DNA of 64,000 bases from Immersiella caudata (taxonomy: Eukaryota; Ascomycota; Sordariomycetes; Sordariales; Lasiosphaeriaceae), in contig JAULSU010000007.1 of NCBI GenBank assembly GCA_030512335.1, forward strand, positions 682,001 to 746,000, given 5' to 3'. Position 1 is the first letter of the stretch. Each line of letters opens with the position of its first letter. Below the pieces are notes generated by a model. That model searched no databases, had not been told where the DNA came from, and saw only the letters and a program-made list of their open reading frames with translations. Positions 1 through 12,776 of this stretch are shown piece by piece. The translations under genes were made by a program, and so were the position numbers.

Positions 1-1013
1 CCTGAAAACGCCAACGCTGCCGTCAACTCTTCCGATGTCATTCTTTGGCTGGGCAACTACCCCTCTGACTTCAACACGTAAGTCAACTTCTGAGATCACA
101 GGTCATATTGTATTCGTTGCTAACCAAGTACTCGAACAGTGGTATATTTACCGTCGATGTCGAAGGCAAGACCGTCATCGACCTTCAGCGTTTCTCTGCC
201 AAGGTCGGTCATGTCGAATATGACGCCCGGATCAACTATGTCCTGCCAAACTTGGTTGAGGCCTTCAACTCGCACGCCCAGCTCCCGCAGCTCCAAATCC
301 AGCAAGCGAAGCCTATTGCTTCTCTCGCCGTCCCACAGACCATCGAGCATGACTGGCTCTGGAACGTCAGTCTCTGCCACATAACTCTCCTTTGCGTACA
401 CGCCAACTGACCCTGATCCCAGAGATTCTCGACTTTCTTGAAGCCCGGCGATCTAGTAGTCACGGAGACCGGCACATGTCAGGCAGGAATCGGCGGCACC
501 GTCTTCCCCGCCGGCGTCGAAGGCTGGACCCAAACCATCTACGGCAGCATCGGCTACGCCACCGGCGCAGCTGCCGGAGCTGCCGTCGCCGCTCAAGAAA
601 CTGACAAGCACAAACGCCTCGTCCTCATCACCGGCGAAGGCAGCATGCAGCTCACCATCCAAGGACTCACACTCCTCAATCGCTTTGGCATCCCCCCTGT
701 CATCTTCGTTCTCAACAACAAAGGCTACACCATCGAGCGCTTCTTCCGTGGGTGGACAGCCGGTTACAACGACGTCGATAACTGGGACTACGGCGCTCTG
801 TCGAAGGCCTTTGCGCCTGAAGTAACGGGCGTGAAGAGCTTCAAGGTCGAGACAGGAGCTCAGTTGGATGAGCTCATGGCCAACGAGGAGTTCAACAACG
901 CTACATACCCGCAGATCGTTGACATGATCATGGGCGTGGATGATGCACCGAGTTGGATGAAGATTATTTTCGAGGAGAAGAAGAAGAGGCTTTTGGCTGG
1001 ACAAGATAACTAA
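1..1013 (+). CDS. pdc: Pyruvate decarboxylase, 3' part (5' end outside window)
   Basis: This is a thiamine-diphosphate enzyme that converts pyruvate to acetaldehyde and CO2 in the cytosol, the first step of ethanol fermentation. Visible exons are <1..77, 140..365 and 423..1013, joined by GT-AG introns of 62 and 57 nt. About 297 residues of the usual ~570 are present. The ThDP/Mg motif is clear: GEGS, then an Asn-Asn pair (VLNNKG) about 25 residues later, with GYTIERFFRG following as in fungal PDCs. The protein ends in a Lys-rich tail before TAA. Fungal indolepyruvate decarboxylases share this fold, so substrate is inferred from overall similarity. The gene converges with the Zn2Cys6 gene to its right; nothing ties them functionally. 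Confidence 0.93.
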
Positions 1014-1869
1014 ACCTGTGTTGGCACGATCGGTGAGGGGGTTAAGGGGGGGCGTAAATAGGGGCGTCTGTTTTTTTTTTCGGATTTGGATTGGAAAGTA
1101 GCATCTCGGTGTTTGGGTTTTATAGAGATATATCTCAGTTATGGTACCTAAATTGGCGTGAAGCCTTCTAATCAAAACTGTATTTTTATTTGACAGTCCA
1201 ACCATAATTGCTACTACTACCACAATTCTCAAGCTAGCTAGACAGTAGGTAGTCGGGCACCGATGTGGTTAGATCCTTATCTCTACTGACAAAATTGGCT
1301 TCAGCCTTTGACCCACAGGGTGCAATCCATTCCAGTTCCCACCTACTACCCACGAACCAGAGTCTCGAGCTGCGGCCACCCCTAAAGGGAGCACCAAAAG
1401 GGTGAAATGGGACAAAAAAAACATACAACACCAGGGATTCGCTGGTCGTCACCGACCCAACTACTAGTCTGGCGGTCGCTGGCGTGTCTATGGGAGAGCG
1501 GACGGGATCCCGAATTTTCCAGTGCCTATGGTCGTATGTGAATGAGTTTGGTGTTGTCGTGATTAAAGTAGGGGGGTGAAAGGAAAGTGTAGCTATTGTA
1601 CGCTACGCTGAGTTGTTGGACGTTACAGAGCGTGCCAAGGACCAAGAAGTTAAATGTTATGCCAACTCTGTGGTGGATCCAGAGAAGAATCTCTATTTAA
1701 AGTCTTGAGCTTCAATGTCATACAATTGGCGGCTTGGAAACTTGGAAGCCCCCTGAGTTCTTGATCCACACGTGACATTCTCATGGGCACACTGAGAGCG
1801 CAAAGCTGGCGACAGACAAACTTGCGGTGCCAACCTCCCTAAATCTTGAATGCGAGGTCCCCAAACTCT
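1014..1869. other. Convergent intergenic region, pyruvate decarboxylase / Zn2Cys6 regulator
   Basis: This 856-bp stretch lies between two 3' ends. It has a T-run at about 1071-1080 just after the pyruvate decarboxylase stop and a CACGTG hexamer at 1769-1774. Open frames here are short and match no family I recognise. I see no RNA gene or repeat. Confidence 0.6.
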
Positions 1870-4581
1870 TCAACCCATCAGCCTTGGGTCCATGGCAAAA
1901 TGCAATGGAAAGTCGGTCCCGCTTTCCCCATGTTGCCAGCTATCTGAGGAGCCAACAGCCCTCCACCACAGTCCCTCCACAATGGCCTCGCCCCCGAACA
2001 TAGCGCTCCCTTGATCCGGCCATACGATTCTTGTCAGCATTCGCCTTGCCCCTGCCCAGTCCCTCACGTGAGTAGCACGACTCCATGACCGTAAGCGCTC
2101 GTCGAACCATGCCCCCATAGCCGCTACCGTGAACCCTTCATCAAGGTCTGCCTCTCGGAGATCGTCTGCTTGCGCCAGCGGGTCGCCACCGGTCTCCTCG
2201 TTGGCGTCACCGTCGAGGATCTCCTCCCCGCCGGAATGCATCTCCACAGACGCCGACCTCATTCGTCGCGAGGAGTTCCCTTCGATGACCCAACCATAAA
2301 AGTTGCTTTTCTCCGACGCGCACGCAGCTTTGTCTTTCGATTTACCTTTATCTTTTGTCTTTTCCCTGGGCCTTGTGAACCGCCCCCCAGGGGCCCCAAT
2401 GCCTGCGATTTCGATGGTGTACACGCCGATGATAACCTTCCACAACCACAACTCGCTGCTGTACGCACCGACACGCATCGCCTCCTCCGTGTGCTGAATA
2501 TCTGCGCGTAGGGTATCGATCAGCAGACGTAAGAGATGCGGATCGAGTGCAATTTCCTCCCGCTTTCTTTTACGGGAGAGCGTGTCAATGGGAGAACCAC
2601 GAAGCCCCGGGACGAGAAGGACGTGCAGGAAGAGATAAGCTGCCGTCGCCCAGGCACGGCTGGAAGATGGAAAGAATTCCGCCGGAAGGTCGGCATACGC
2701 GTCTGTCCTTCGGTCTTTGGTCCTAGGTATGTTCAAACCCGTAAGTCCTTCTGCTGTTGTGGTTTGTTGCCGTATCGGGAGACTGTAGGATCCTGTGCTT
2801 ATATCTGCAGGGGAGACAGACCGGGAAGACAGAATTTTAGGGCTTCCCTGGGGCTGGACGATGGATGTTGACTGAATGTCACGATATATAGGATGCGGTT
2901 TGAACAAAAGGCTGGATGTGTACGAGTCTGTGTCGGCGAGGAGGGCTGCCGTGGCGTTTGGTTGGAGATTGTTGTTACCAGGGTCGTCTGTGAGGTTAGG
3001 AGGACTGCAAGGTTGTGACTGAGTGTCGTCAGGCTGCATGCTACTGCTTCTGCTGCTGCTCGCTGCTGACGGTGGCGGGTCAAAGACGGGAATAGAGGCT
3101 AGCCTGCGGAGCGCGTTGATGAGAACTAGGCCTTCGACATCGGCCTTGCATGCTTCTACGAAAGGTGTCGAGCCAAAATAGAATGGTGACAGCCTGGTGG
3201 CGATCATGGGAGCCGTCGAGAAGACGGCGCTTGTTGGTCTTGTGTAATGTGGTCTTTCATCGTGGAGGCCAAGATCGGGCTCTGGCGTTGTGTACTGCTG
3301 CAAATTGCATCCCTCGAGGCTTTTAGTTGCGGCAATATAACTCCCGATCCTAATCACCATATTAGCACATGCTGCTCTGACAGACACGTTGTAGCTGAAC
3401 CTACGCTAAAATTATCCTCTGGAGCAGCCCGTAGAATCGATATTGCCATGCGTCTGGACTTCTCATGTTGAGCAGAGTGAACAAGCCGTTTAAATGAGCC
3501 TCGGCAGCGACGTGGTCGCCCATCCCACTCTTGTCCAGGTGATCTTGTCAGCACGGAGACGAAACTGGCACACGGCGGGTACCCAAGACAATACGTACCT
3601 CTACAAGAGCCAGGGCGGCGATGAGACTAAGACAGTTGTCGCTGGTGCTCTGCGCTGGGTCGGCAATCTGTTCGTTCACAAGTCGCATCGCCTCCAGCTT
3701 GTGATACAGATACGTCTCTTCCATGTCGGTGCTCTGCAGCGAGCCTGGCCCTTTCAGCCAAGAGTAGTTCAGGGCTGTCATCAACAAGCACGCCCGGAAC
3801 GTGCCTGGGTTTGACAACGCTATTCCGACACTATTGTCCTGTCAGCTTCATTGACCGCGTTGCATTCTGCTCTGCTGAACTCGACTCGGCTGGATGTCAC
3901 GTACCATTCTGAGTCTGGGTTCTTTGGTACCGCCGTCCTGCTGAAGATGCGATAATGCGCATCTATAGAAGTGGGTAAAATAGGCAGTCAGTCAACCTGA
4001 AGGAGACGAGCCCCACGGTTGTAAGCCAGAGAACAAAACGTGCACATACAATGATGGAACAGCTCCAAAGACCTGTGTGGCATCTTGATCGGGAGGCTGT
4101 CGAATGGGTCTGCTGGGGAAGATGGGACGGCAACCAGTCGCTTCCCGACCAGCTCGGCTCCAAAACCAGAAGATCTGCTAGCCCCGGCTCCGGAGCCAGA
4201 CATCGACCCTGGGGTAGAAGCGCCGCCAGGTTCGGGATAGCCACAATCACCGCCGCGAGTCAGGCAGTTTGTGCTAAATGCGGCAACGCCTCCTGTTAGC
4301 CATCGAACGCCCGTATGTTATACGCGCCATGCGTTGGGAAGAAGCACGTGGCGATCAAGTGTCGATGCACCTCGCCACGCTGAAACCTCGTCTCCAAGGC
4401 TCTCAAAGAATTTTGGACCTTGGCAGCTAGTGATAGAGATACCAGGAAGGGAGACTTACCAGATAGGCTTCACCTCATCGCATCTGATGTGCCGCTGTTT
4501 ACACGTCAAACAACCGTTGCGGCTCCGCTTGTGGGCGCGCCGCTTGCGGCCAGGTTGCAGTGGTGGTAGCTCAGGGGCCAT
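1870..4581 (-). CDS. Zn2Cys6 transcription factor with fungal-specific regulatory domain
   Basis: Six exons (4581..4460, 4273..4050, 3962..3901, 3838..3599, 3529..3405, 3349..1870) give 750 aa. The Zn cluster is Cys24, 27, 34, 41, 44 and 51 (C-x2-C-x6-C-x6-C-x2-C-x6-C), preceded by a basic stretch. A 186-nt intron interrupts the Cys41 codon. After it comes a Fungal_trans_2 (DUF3468-type) domain with segments typical of that family: LFHHY, WYDNSVGIALSNPGTFRAC, EAHLNGLFTLLNMR and FYGLLQRIIL. The C-terminal third is Ser/Pro-rich. The ATG at 4581 is the first one after an in-frame TGA. The intron 3 donor is weak (GTGACA) but is the one that restores the frame. The last intron (3404..3350) has a perfect GCTAAT branch site. 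The protein is expected to be a nuclear DNA-binding regulator; its targets cannot be inferred, since flanking genes are housekeeping. Confidence 0.88.
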
Positions 4582-6081
4582 GATGGAGCATCAGTTGACA
4601 ATGATGTGCCTGTCAGAAATGCTGATGTGGGGACAAGTGAGGTTGAGATCTGGGAGAGGAGGTGCAGTCGATTACATGAATAGCGCGAATGCATAGTTCA
4701 GGGGCATACCACAGCCTCCTGGATATCGTTGCCACCTGAATTCCAAGGACAGACTCCTTGCCCCAAGACAGTTGCTGACTGTCGGGCCAAATGCCCTTAT
4801 ATCGTCGCTGACAGCGCTGAGCGCGCGTCCCACTCAGGAGCCAAGCCCATGGCCAGTGGCTGCACGCAGAGCCGGGTTGCAAAACGCGGCAGACGGGTAG
4901 AAGTGCCTCTGGCCATCGTTGACAGTGCTGAACCTGACATAGCAAGGAAATGAGAAGCCAGAGGGAAACGCGAGATGCTGCTTTGGGCTGACTCAGACTG
5001 CTGAATCTCCAGTCATCTCACACCCAAGAAAGGCACCTGGGCAATGACGGAATGCCCTGGCCAACACTCCGCATGGTTCCATGGTGCGGCATGCGTCTGT
5101 ACCTCTGTGTGATGCCCAGTGGAATGATCAAGGGCAGTGTCGTTGTGTGGATGGCCTGACCCGCTGACGCAGTTGTTGCTGGGTGCTGAGCTCGCTGGCT
5201 TTCGCCAGGGCTCGCAGATGCTCGGGGATTGGGGTGCGGCGAGGGCGTTTAGGATTGGTTGACGCCCGAGGTAGTTTTCGGCGATTTCGCAGAGCCCGTG
5301 GATCAACCCCGGCATTCGGCAAGGGACCCGATGCGGACGTTAAACATTTGAGACAGCTGCCCTTCACCGCTTCGACGATTTTGGACCGCCAACGTGTTCG
5401 TCCAAGCCGCGCCAGGCAGAACGGCGCGTGGGCACGGCTGTAAAGGGTAAAGAGTAGATATTGGAGGAAGGTACGATTTTACGCAGGTCATCGTCGTTCA
5501 TTTCCCCCGTGGCATTGGCAAGCGGCAGCCGCCCTTAGCTGCTCGTCAGAGGGAGTGCAATGTAAAAATGTCGCTCCGATTGCTAGAATACGTAGAACTT
5601 CCAATTTCGATGGCAGTCAGTAGAAGGCATCCAATAAGAACACCCAGAGCCGAGGTGGGCAGGCCTCGGGAACCTGCCAGGCATCCCCGGCTGCTCCTGC
5701 CGTGAGGCTGCGTAGGCCTCTCCGGAAACAAAATTGGGGACCTCGGGTCGACTACCCCGGCCGATTCTCAATCGCGCCGAGGACCCTTTCAGTGACACAT
5801 TAGCAGGATCAAGCCTTTTTCGATCAAGATCTCGAAAGCCCGAAAGCACGCGGGGACGGGAACATCCACAACCCGATGAACCCCGTCATTTCTCTTCACC
5901 ATACCAATCGTTCACATTGCAAAATGCAGAAGCACCTGTCCTTCGTCTGGTCAGGGATCGCAACCACTTCCTGCACTCCCGTGGTTCGTCTGTTCATAAG
6001 CTCTCCAGCGGCCAAATGTAGAATTTCTACTGTACGCATATTTCTGCGCCGCAAGCAGCCCCTGAGAGGATGCTCAGATGC
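4582..6081. promoter_or_regulatory. Upstream region of the Zn2Cys6 gene and 3' flank of TRS130
   Basis: This 1.5-kb stretch should hold the promoter of the regulator on its left and the 3' end of TRS130 on its right. Only short open frames occur. A diverged pair of TGACAG-YGCTGA-RC segments lies near 4809 and 4921. No gene or RNA is recognisable. Confidence 0.5.
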
Positions 6082-9000
6082 TCAAGCCACCACACGTCCA
6101 TCCAAACCCAGCCTTCTTTCACTCTCGAGAACCAGCGGCCCGCCTCCCGGCCCGCTCGCGTCCAAACTCAATGTTACCTCACCGCGGTCCGCAATGACAT
6201 GTACCGTCTCTCCCAGGTTCCTGTAATCCATTTCACAGTGATGATCGCCAGGCCCGCTGTCGGCGCTTTCCAGGCCGCCGTTACCTGTAGCCTCCCGGAT
6301 CTCAACAACTGGAAGCGGCAGCCACCCCTCTCGCAATGGAATCAAGAGCAGTGGAATGTCCGCTTCGGTTTCCGGCGTCGACGTTAAACACTCGTCGCCG
6401 TCTGGGTTTGGCATGGCGGGTATAACGAAGTGGCCTTTTCTCCGCCCTCCAAGTAGCCATGTGTCTGGCGGGGCCGTGATCTCGTACCCGAACTCGAGGT
6501 CTTGTGAGCGGCCCCCGACGTGTGTCGGAGACTTGGCGCCTACCGTGAGGCGAGTAGAGTCCGAAACTGCCGTGTCCCAGATTCGAGTCCACTTGAGGTG
6601 AAGCGTAGCAGGCAACACTTGGTTTGTGCAGACCGTTGGATATCCCCCGCCTGCTCTGGCAGCCCCAGTATCCATCGAGAGCAGCGGTTGTTGTAACTGA
6701 ATGTCGGCTGTGTGCACAATCGTGATGGGCGGGATATCAACCGGAATGATGATTGTCTTTGGCTGCGTCGCTGACGGATCCGGATGTCTGAGCGGCAATT
6801 TCGGGTGTCTCTTGAGCCAACTGTCCATAAAATGTGCTATGGCGGCGGCGGGGGAGCCGTCACCAGGAGCTGGTGCTGACATGCGCCCTAGTCCCGGGAA
6901 TAATTTCTCCCACTTTACGCCGGATAGGAAATCTGTTCTGAGATCTCCGAGAAGAGCTACTTTCTCAAGTTCAGAGCTGGACAACGCACCGTCGATGAGG
7001 GACACGACCTTGGCAACTACCAGGGCCGAGTAGTCGAGAAGCCCTTCCTGCTCAAGCTCTTCCGCGAGCGTCTTGCCAAGAAGGGCTTCGATCTCCTCCT
7101 GCACCACGCTGTAGTAGAGCCTCAGATGCATCGTTTGTTTCTTCTTGGGATTAACCTTTGCCCCCGGCTTCCTCTGGACCTTGTAGAGTAGGCTGGCCGG
7201 CTGTTTTGTGAAAATGAGTATGGGATGACTGGGGGGTGCGCCAAACTGCGATTCAAACATGTCCGACCCTAAAAGCTCGCTTTTAAAGAGCCGCAAAGGG
7301 CTGTCGCTTGCTGCTGACACGGTAAACCTCGAAAAGAGTTTGTCGTGTTTGAAAACATCCTGGACATTGACACCAAGCGCCAGCGTAATAGGAACCGATG
7401 AGGTCCTTGAGAATGCGAAATCTCCATTCTCCGTTGAGAAGGATACCTCCGCCTTCACTGCGACACTAGCAAGGTCGTTTTCGATGCTGAAAGGAAACTT
7501 GATGAGAATGGAGGTGTGTGCGGGAAACGCGCCGAATGCAAAAACGCCGCCCTCGGGGCGCTTAGAAGGTTGGATCGACCCAAGAACGGTGGCCTCGTTC
7601 ATCAGTAGACGTACTCCGCCAGTAACGGATCTGATCTTGACTTCACATGACTTGATGTTGTTCCAGCCGGACAGAACTTCGAGCTCCAATGTGTTGTTTC
7701 GGCCCAGATGGACCTCCTTTGTAGCAATCAGTCGAGCATCCAGTGCACCAGCCCGCTGGTACAGATTGACCCGGTGGTTCTTCACGGTCCCTGGAGCTGT
7801 GACATCCAGCTGCACAATATCCCGATCGTGGTGTAACACCACATTGGCGCTAGACAGATGGATCTGGTCAACTTCGTAGCTGCCCGCCACCATGACCATG
7901 CTCCGCAGTCTTATCTTGTTCTTCCCGGGATTGATCGTTATTGGGGCCTCAGTCTGGAGCCAGATTTCTTGATTCGACCCAGAAACACTGGTAATCCTCA
8001 GGCTTATCTTTGTGGCCTCGAAAGTGTCGACGATGAGACAGTGTAGCTTCAAGAACACAGAGAAACTGTCTTGCATCTCGTCATAAACCGGTGGCCCGTC
8101 CAACTCTACGTCGCAAAAAAGACTGACAAGGGGAATCTTGACCTCTTTGCCCAGTGACGACGATACATGGAGGAGGTCGGTGAACAGGCCCGACATAGAT
8201 GAAGGCTCAGGGTACTGCCTTTTCGAGCTGGCTCGGATGCGAAGCAGTGATTTTTGCTGGATCCTTTCCTTTTCAGCAGCGGCAGCCTTGCACAAAAGCT
8301 GGCGGAGCGCTTTGTTAACATAGTCATCGAGCTTCCGGAGCTCCTTGAGAGATTTTGCAAACATCAAGAGCATAGACAGCTCGAGGAGACTCCAACCAGC
8401 TTCTCCAAAGGAAGGAATAGTCTCGTAAAAGAAAAAGGACGCTTCAGAATACTGGCCGAGATGGAACTTCAGAACTGCTAAATCGGCCATACTCTTCTGA
8501 ACAGAGTGAGCATGCGAAGCGACGGCGTAGTGACGAAGGGCCTTGTCAGTGAGAATCTCGTAAAGCCGATGGAAATCGTCCTTTGCGCGCAAGGCCGTAC
8601 GCAGAAGCTCATTGTTCAAGCCAGCCATTGAGGCGCTTGTCTCAGTGCCAAGGTTTGCTAGAGGGTTCGCTTTCGGGTCGTCGTCGTCCAAGCTAATGTC
8701 ATCCATCTCAGCAACCCCTGGCTCGCCGACCATAGGGACAGCGGCCCAGCCCCCGCTCCAGCCGCGCTTTTTCCCACACTCTTCGAGTATATTCCGGGAT
8801 AGCGAATAAAGCTCAGCCCTTTGCGCAGCAAGGTCTTCAAGGCCGGTTCTAATGAATGGTGTGTTCTCCTCCGTCGTCCGGCCAGGGGGGAACCCCACGG
8901 GACTAGGCGGAGGCCGTTGGCCAGAACGCAAGCTGAGAGACGACTGCCGGGCAGGATGCATCATTGTTTTTGGCTCAGGGATCGCAGCCTTGGGCTCATG

Positions 9001-10789
9001 GCCATCTGGGACCGTCAAGGTAGATGGTGGGATTGGCAAGGCCTTGGACGAGGTCTGAGCGAGAATTTGCTGGGCTACCGAAAACGCAAAGGAGGCAACG
9101 ACGTTGTTGACAACCTCTATGGCGATAGGATTTTCCACAGAGATCTGGCTGTCGGCTGACATGATCGATGACATTAAATCGTTCCTTGCTACCGTTGAAA
9201 TTGCCGGCACGAACTGCAAGGCCCGTCTGCATATCTCCGCTAGATGCAAGAGATTCTCAGCTTCGTCAGTGCGGGCGGGCATCGGCGTCGCGGGCGCAAC
9301 GCCGCGAGGAACCAGCTCTTGTTGCTCTCTGAGCTTCGCGAGGAGCTCCTCACGAGAGGATGAGGCATTGCCAAGCCGGAGAAGCAACGATATCTGGCGA
9401 CCAAAAACATAGCATCGGAAGTCAAAAAGCGAGACGTTGTTCGCTAGAATGAGTTCGCGGTATGCCTTTTTCGAAGAATTTATAGGGATATTATGAAAGT
9501 TGTCAACAAGCGCTTGATTGCCACCTTGAAGATCGACCGCTTGTTCGTCGTCCATGCTCCCAAGAGAGGCCTGCTGGATGGCTTTTAGGGCAATATTTTT
9601 GAGCTCTTCGGTATGCGCTAGAAGAGCACCTCCATGGGCCTCTGCGTTCCCAGTGATCGCCTGCTCTTGGATGATTGCGTCTAGACCGACGCTTAGCTCG
9701 TCGTAGCCAACCAACGCATCCTCGACAAGCCCTACGCTCTCAAAGCCTCTGGCAAGCCCTTCCTTCAAGATGAAGAAAGTGCAGAAGTTCCACCCTGGCA
9801 GCGACCTCTGTATGTCCCTCTCCTTGATGTCCTCTTCGTATTGACTCACGCGGGTGTCGAAACAAGACAGGATGAGCTCTTTAAACTTCCCAATTAAGTC
9901 CGCCCAGGCGTTGATGCTGTCCTGCCCTGACTCGTGATACCCCGTGGGCACGGCTGGGACAACCCTTGGAAGGATGTCGTAGGGTACATCGTTGATGCCA
10001 ATCCGGATTTGTCTCACTCGGTCAACCGCCGACTTGCTAGACCCGTTGAAGTCGTTCCGAAGTTTCTCCAGCAAAGTGCTGGAACCTCCCCTCCACCGCA
10101 ACGCTGCAGTCTTTGCGGCGGGGTCAGAGCTCGACTCCGCCGCCTTGGAGCCGCTCAGACGAGGCTGGGTGGCTGCGGTCGTGTTGGGAATAACAACATG
10201 GACGATCAGCCATTCAAACGCATCGTGATTCTCAGCGTTGCTAGTCGGCTTGCTGGATGCATGGGTCTTGATCCAATCCCGGATCTCTGCCCTTGTTGTT
10301 GCCTTGTACGTGTCATTATCATCGCATCGTACCAACAGGACCTTGAGATAGGGTGTCCGACGCAGTCCAGGGATCTGATGGCGACGCTCTTTGCCAGCTG
10401 CCCCTGCGCCGGTCTTTGCCACAGCTGTTGCTTCTACCTGTTCGGTTGAGGCAGGGCGACCGCCAATTGAAGCTGTCTGGAAGCCATCGTCGCGGTCGGC
10501 GGGCTTGGGGTTCGGTGACGTTACTGAGGGACCCGAGGAGCTCTGCTCATTGCCAGCGGGAACGAGCTCGACGTGCAGCGTTTGGATCGAACGCACCGGT
10601 CCATTGTGCGATTGCCAGTGGAGGTCTCGAAGAGGAAGTCGGGGGATCAGCCCAGGGGCCAGCAATTTGTATACATCGTGCGGGTCATGGTATTCGACTG
10701 AGAAAGGCTGGTATCAGCAGTTGTCACGGGCAATGGGAGCGGGAGGGAGGCCAACCTGTCACCTTCGACGACGAGGACGGCTGTTCCAT
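6082..10789 (-). CDS. TRS130: TRAPP II complex subunit Trs130 / TRAPPC10
   Basis: Trs130 is a TRAPPII-specific subunit of the Golgi complex that activates Rab11/Ypt31-type GTPases in late-Golgi and endosomal traffic. Two exons, 10789..10756 and 10697..6082, give 1549 aa; the 58-nt intron sits right after an 11-codon first exon. The spliced N-terminus reads through VEYHDPHDVYKLLAPG, a continuous TRAPPC10-like start, which supports the small first exon despite its weak GTTGGC donor. The middle is helical and solenoid-like; the C-terminal half has the beta-rich segments of TRAPPC10 with basic, Ser/Pro-rich linkers. The size is in the range of filamentous-fungal orthologues, which are longer than yeast Trs130 (~1100 aa). 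It shares a 422-bp divergent interval with MRI1. Confidence 0.9.
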
Positions 10790-11211
10790 TTTGGGCAATC
10801 GAAATGCATCTATTGCGTTGCCTTTTTCTGTCTCGCTATGCACATCGCCATGCGCCGCTCTGTGGTCGTCGTCGAGAGCTCGGGGAGAGCTGCAACAAGG
10901 GCGGCTGGTGAACTGGCAGCAATCATCACCGCTGCTTCCGCATTGCAGCGCCAGGGGATGTCCCCACCTTCGAACGTTTTGGGATTAGCGTTGTGCCAGT
11001 TGCGTGCTCCCTGTCGCGGGCTGCCCCTCCATCACAGTCCTCGCCATAGTGGGGCAGTATCACAGGAACTTTCTCAACGGGAGGTATTTCTCGCCTTCCA
11101 TCTGCAATCCACTAGGCCTCATGAAAAGCTTTTAAACGGTACTATCCTTTGCTTTCAACGGGTTCGCTGGTTTTGGGGGATTTTAGCTCCCTCATCCTCG
11201 CAATTGACACA
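10790..11211. promoter_or_regulatory. Divergent promoter region, TRS130 / MRI1
   Basis: This 422-bp interval separates the two start codons. It is CT-rich close to the MRI1 start (about 11185-11205), as expected near fungal transcription starts. I see no further site I can name. Confidence 0.6.
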
Positions 11212-12518
11212 ATGGCAACCCTCGAAGCAATCAAGTATTCGCGGGGCAAGTTGCTGGTGCTTGACCAGCTCAGGCTCCCGCACGAGCACCACTACGACGA
11301 GGTCTCGACTAGCGAGGAGGCATTTGACTGCATCAGGTCAATGCGAGTGCGAGGTAGGATTTGGTAGACCCATGGAAGTGGCATCTTCCGAGCTTTGGCT
11401 GATGATGGGGAACTGATAGGGGCTCCCGCGATTGCGATTGTCGCTGCGCTCGCGCATGCTGTCGAGCTGCACAATGGAAGCTGCAGTGAGTAAACGGCCT
11501 GCAGGGTTTTCCACTGCAGACCCGCAACTGACACCATGAAGCTGCCACAACTCCAGGAGAGACGATCGCATACATCGACTCCAGGCTGGATTACCTCCGG
11601 GAGAGCCGACCAACCGCGGTTGATCTCTTCAATGCCATTGCTCTGCTCAAGGCTGCTGTTCGGGCTGCCGTAGCGGAGAGCTTGGCTCATCCAGAGGCCA
11701 AGGACGCAATCCTGGCCGCTTATATCAAGACAGCAGAAAATATCCTGACCAAGGATCTCCAGAACAACACGGCCATCGGCGCCTTTGGTGCAGCCTGGCT
11801 GCAAGAACAGTATGCTGCGAGTCCTGATCGAAAGATCTCAGTTCTGACCCACTGCAATACTGGATCTCTCGCCACGTCGGGCCATGGTACCGCCCTCGGC
11901 ATTATCCGCTCCCTTCACGCTGAGGGCCTCCTCCAACATGCCTACTGCACGGAAACGCGCCCATACAACCAGGGCAGCCGGCTGACCTCATTCGAGCTCG
12001 TCTATGAGGGAATCCCATCGACGCTGATAACAGATAGTATGGCGGGCGCCTTGTTTGCTCTGCGCCGTGAGTCCTCGAACATCGGCGCAGTGATCGTGGG
12101 AGCCGACCGGGTGGTGCGGAATGGCGACACGGCCAATAAAGTCGGCACATATACTCTCGCGGTGCTTGCGCGCCATCACGGCGTCAAATTCATCGTTGCA
12201 GCGCCAACCACCAGCATCGACCTGGCGACTGAACACGGTTCTGGTATCAAGATTGAAGAACGTAAGAAGGAGGAGTTGACCCAGATCTCCGGCGCAGTAG
12301 TCAACCCCGACGGAAGTGTCGACACAACCCAAACAGCTCGCGTCGCCATTGCAGACCAACGTATCGGGGTCTGGAACCCGGCTTTTGACGTCACGCCACA
12401 TGAACTGGTCGATGCTATCGTGACAGAGAAGGGGACCGTAGTCAAGGGACCCGACGGTCAGTTCAACTTCAGTATTGTGATGCCAGAGAGGTGGGCGGCA
12501 CTCACGAAGGCGCAATGA
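11212..12518 (+). CDS. MRI1: Methylthioribose-1-phosphate isomerase
   Basis: This enzyme isomerises 5-methylthioribose-1-phosphate to 5-methylthioribulose-1-phosphate in the methionine salvage pathway. Exons 11212..11353, 11420..11485 and 11557..12518 give 389 aa. The N-terminus (AIKYSRGKLLVLDQLRLP) is diagnostic. The catalytic Cys is residue 169 in HCNTGSLATSGHG, and the catalytic Asp is residue 253 in GADRVVRNGD, matching the Cys/Asp pair known for the family. It belongs to the eIF2B-alpha/MtnA superfamily; the intact Cys and Asp argue for the isomerase rather than a translation factor. It diverges from TRS130 and lies 258 bp upstream of a same-strand M20 peptidase. The location is cytosolic and possibly nuclear. 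Confidence 0.95.
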
Positions 12519-12776
12519 CACCCCAGATCTGGGGTATGCTAGCTAGTAGTGTAGTCGATAAAAGCATGAATTGGACTGATACTTCTCTCGACTGTGGGGT
12601 TCGTGGCGGTCGTTGGCAGGTTTGTTGGCGTGCCTCGGTCTGGTGGGGGCTGGGTTAGGGGAGATACCGTCGCTGCGGGGAAAGCTTGTCCTAACTTCAC
12701 CCCTCCCGAGTCTCCAAGCGCAGCCGCAGCATTGGGACTTCGGTAACCCTCATGTGCATGACACAGAGAGAGCAGC

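Noticed and set aside
453..1232. 259-codon minus-strand frame opposite pyruvate decarboxylase
   Set aside because: It is a shadow of the coding exon plus 3' UTR, with no recognisable features.
3377..3404. 28-nt intron in the first Zn2Cys6 gene
   Set aside because: It is in phase but too short. The 55-nt alternative ending at 3350 has a perfect GCTAAT branch site and a better family match.
4795..4945. Pair of similar 17-bp segments resembling a RIP-mutated repeat
   Set aside because: The match is short, with several differences and no flanking similarity; probably chance.
10391..11416. 341-codon plus-strand frame across the TRS130/MRI1 interval
   Set aside because: It covers the antisense of TRS130, a promoter region and the MRI1 start in the wrong frame; its composition is erratic.
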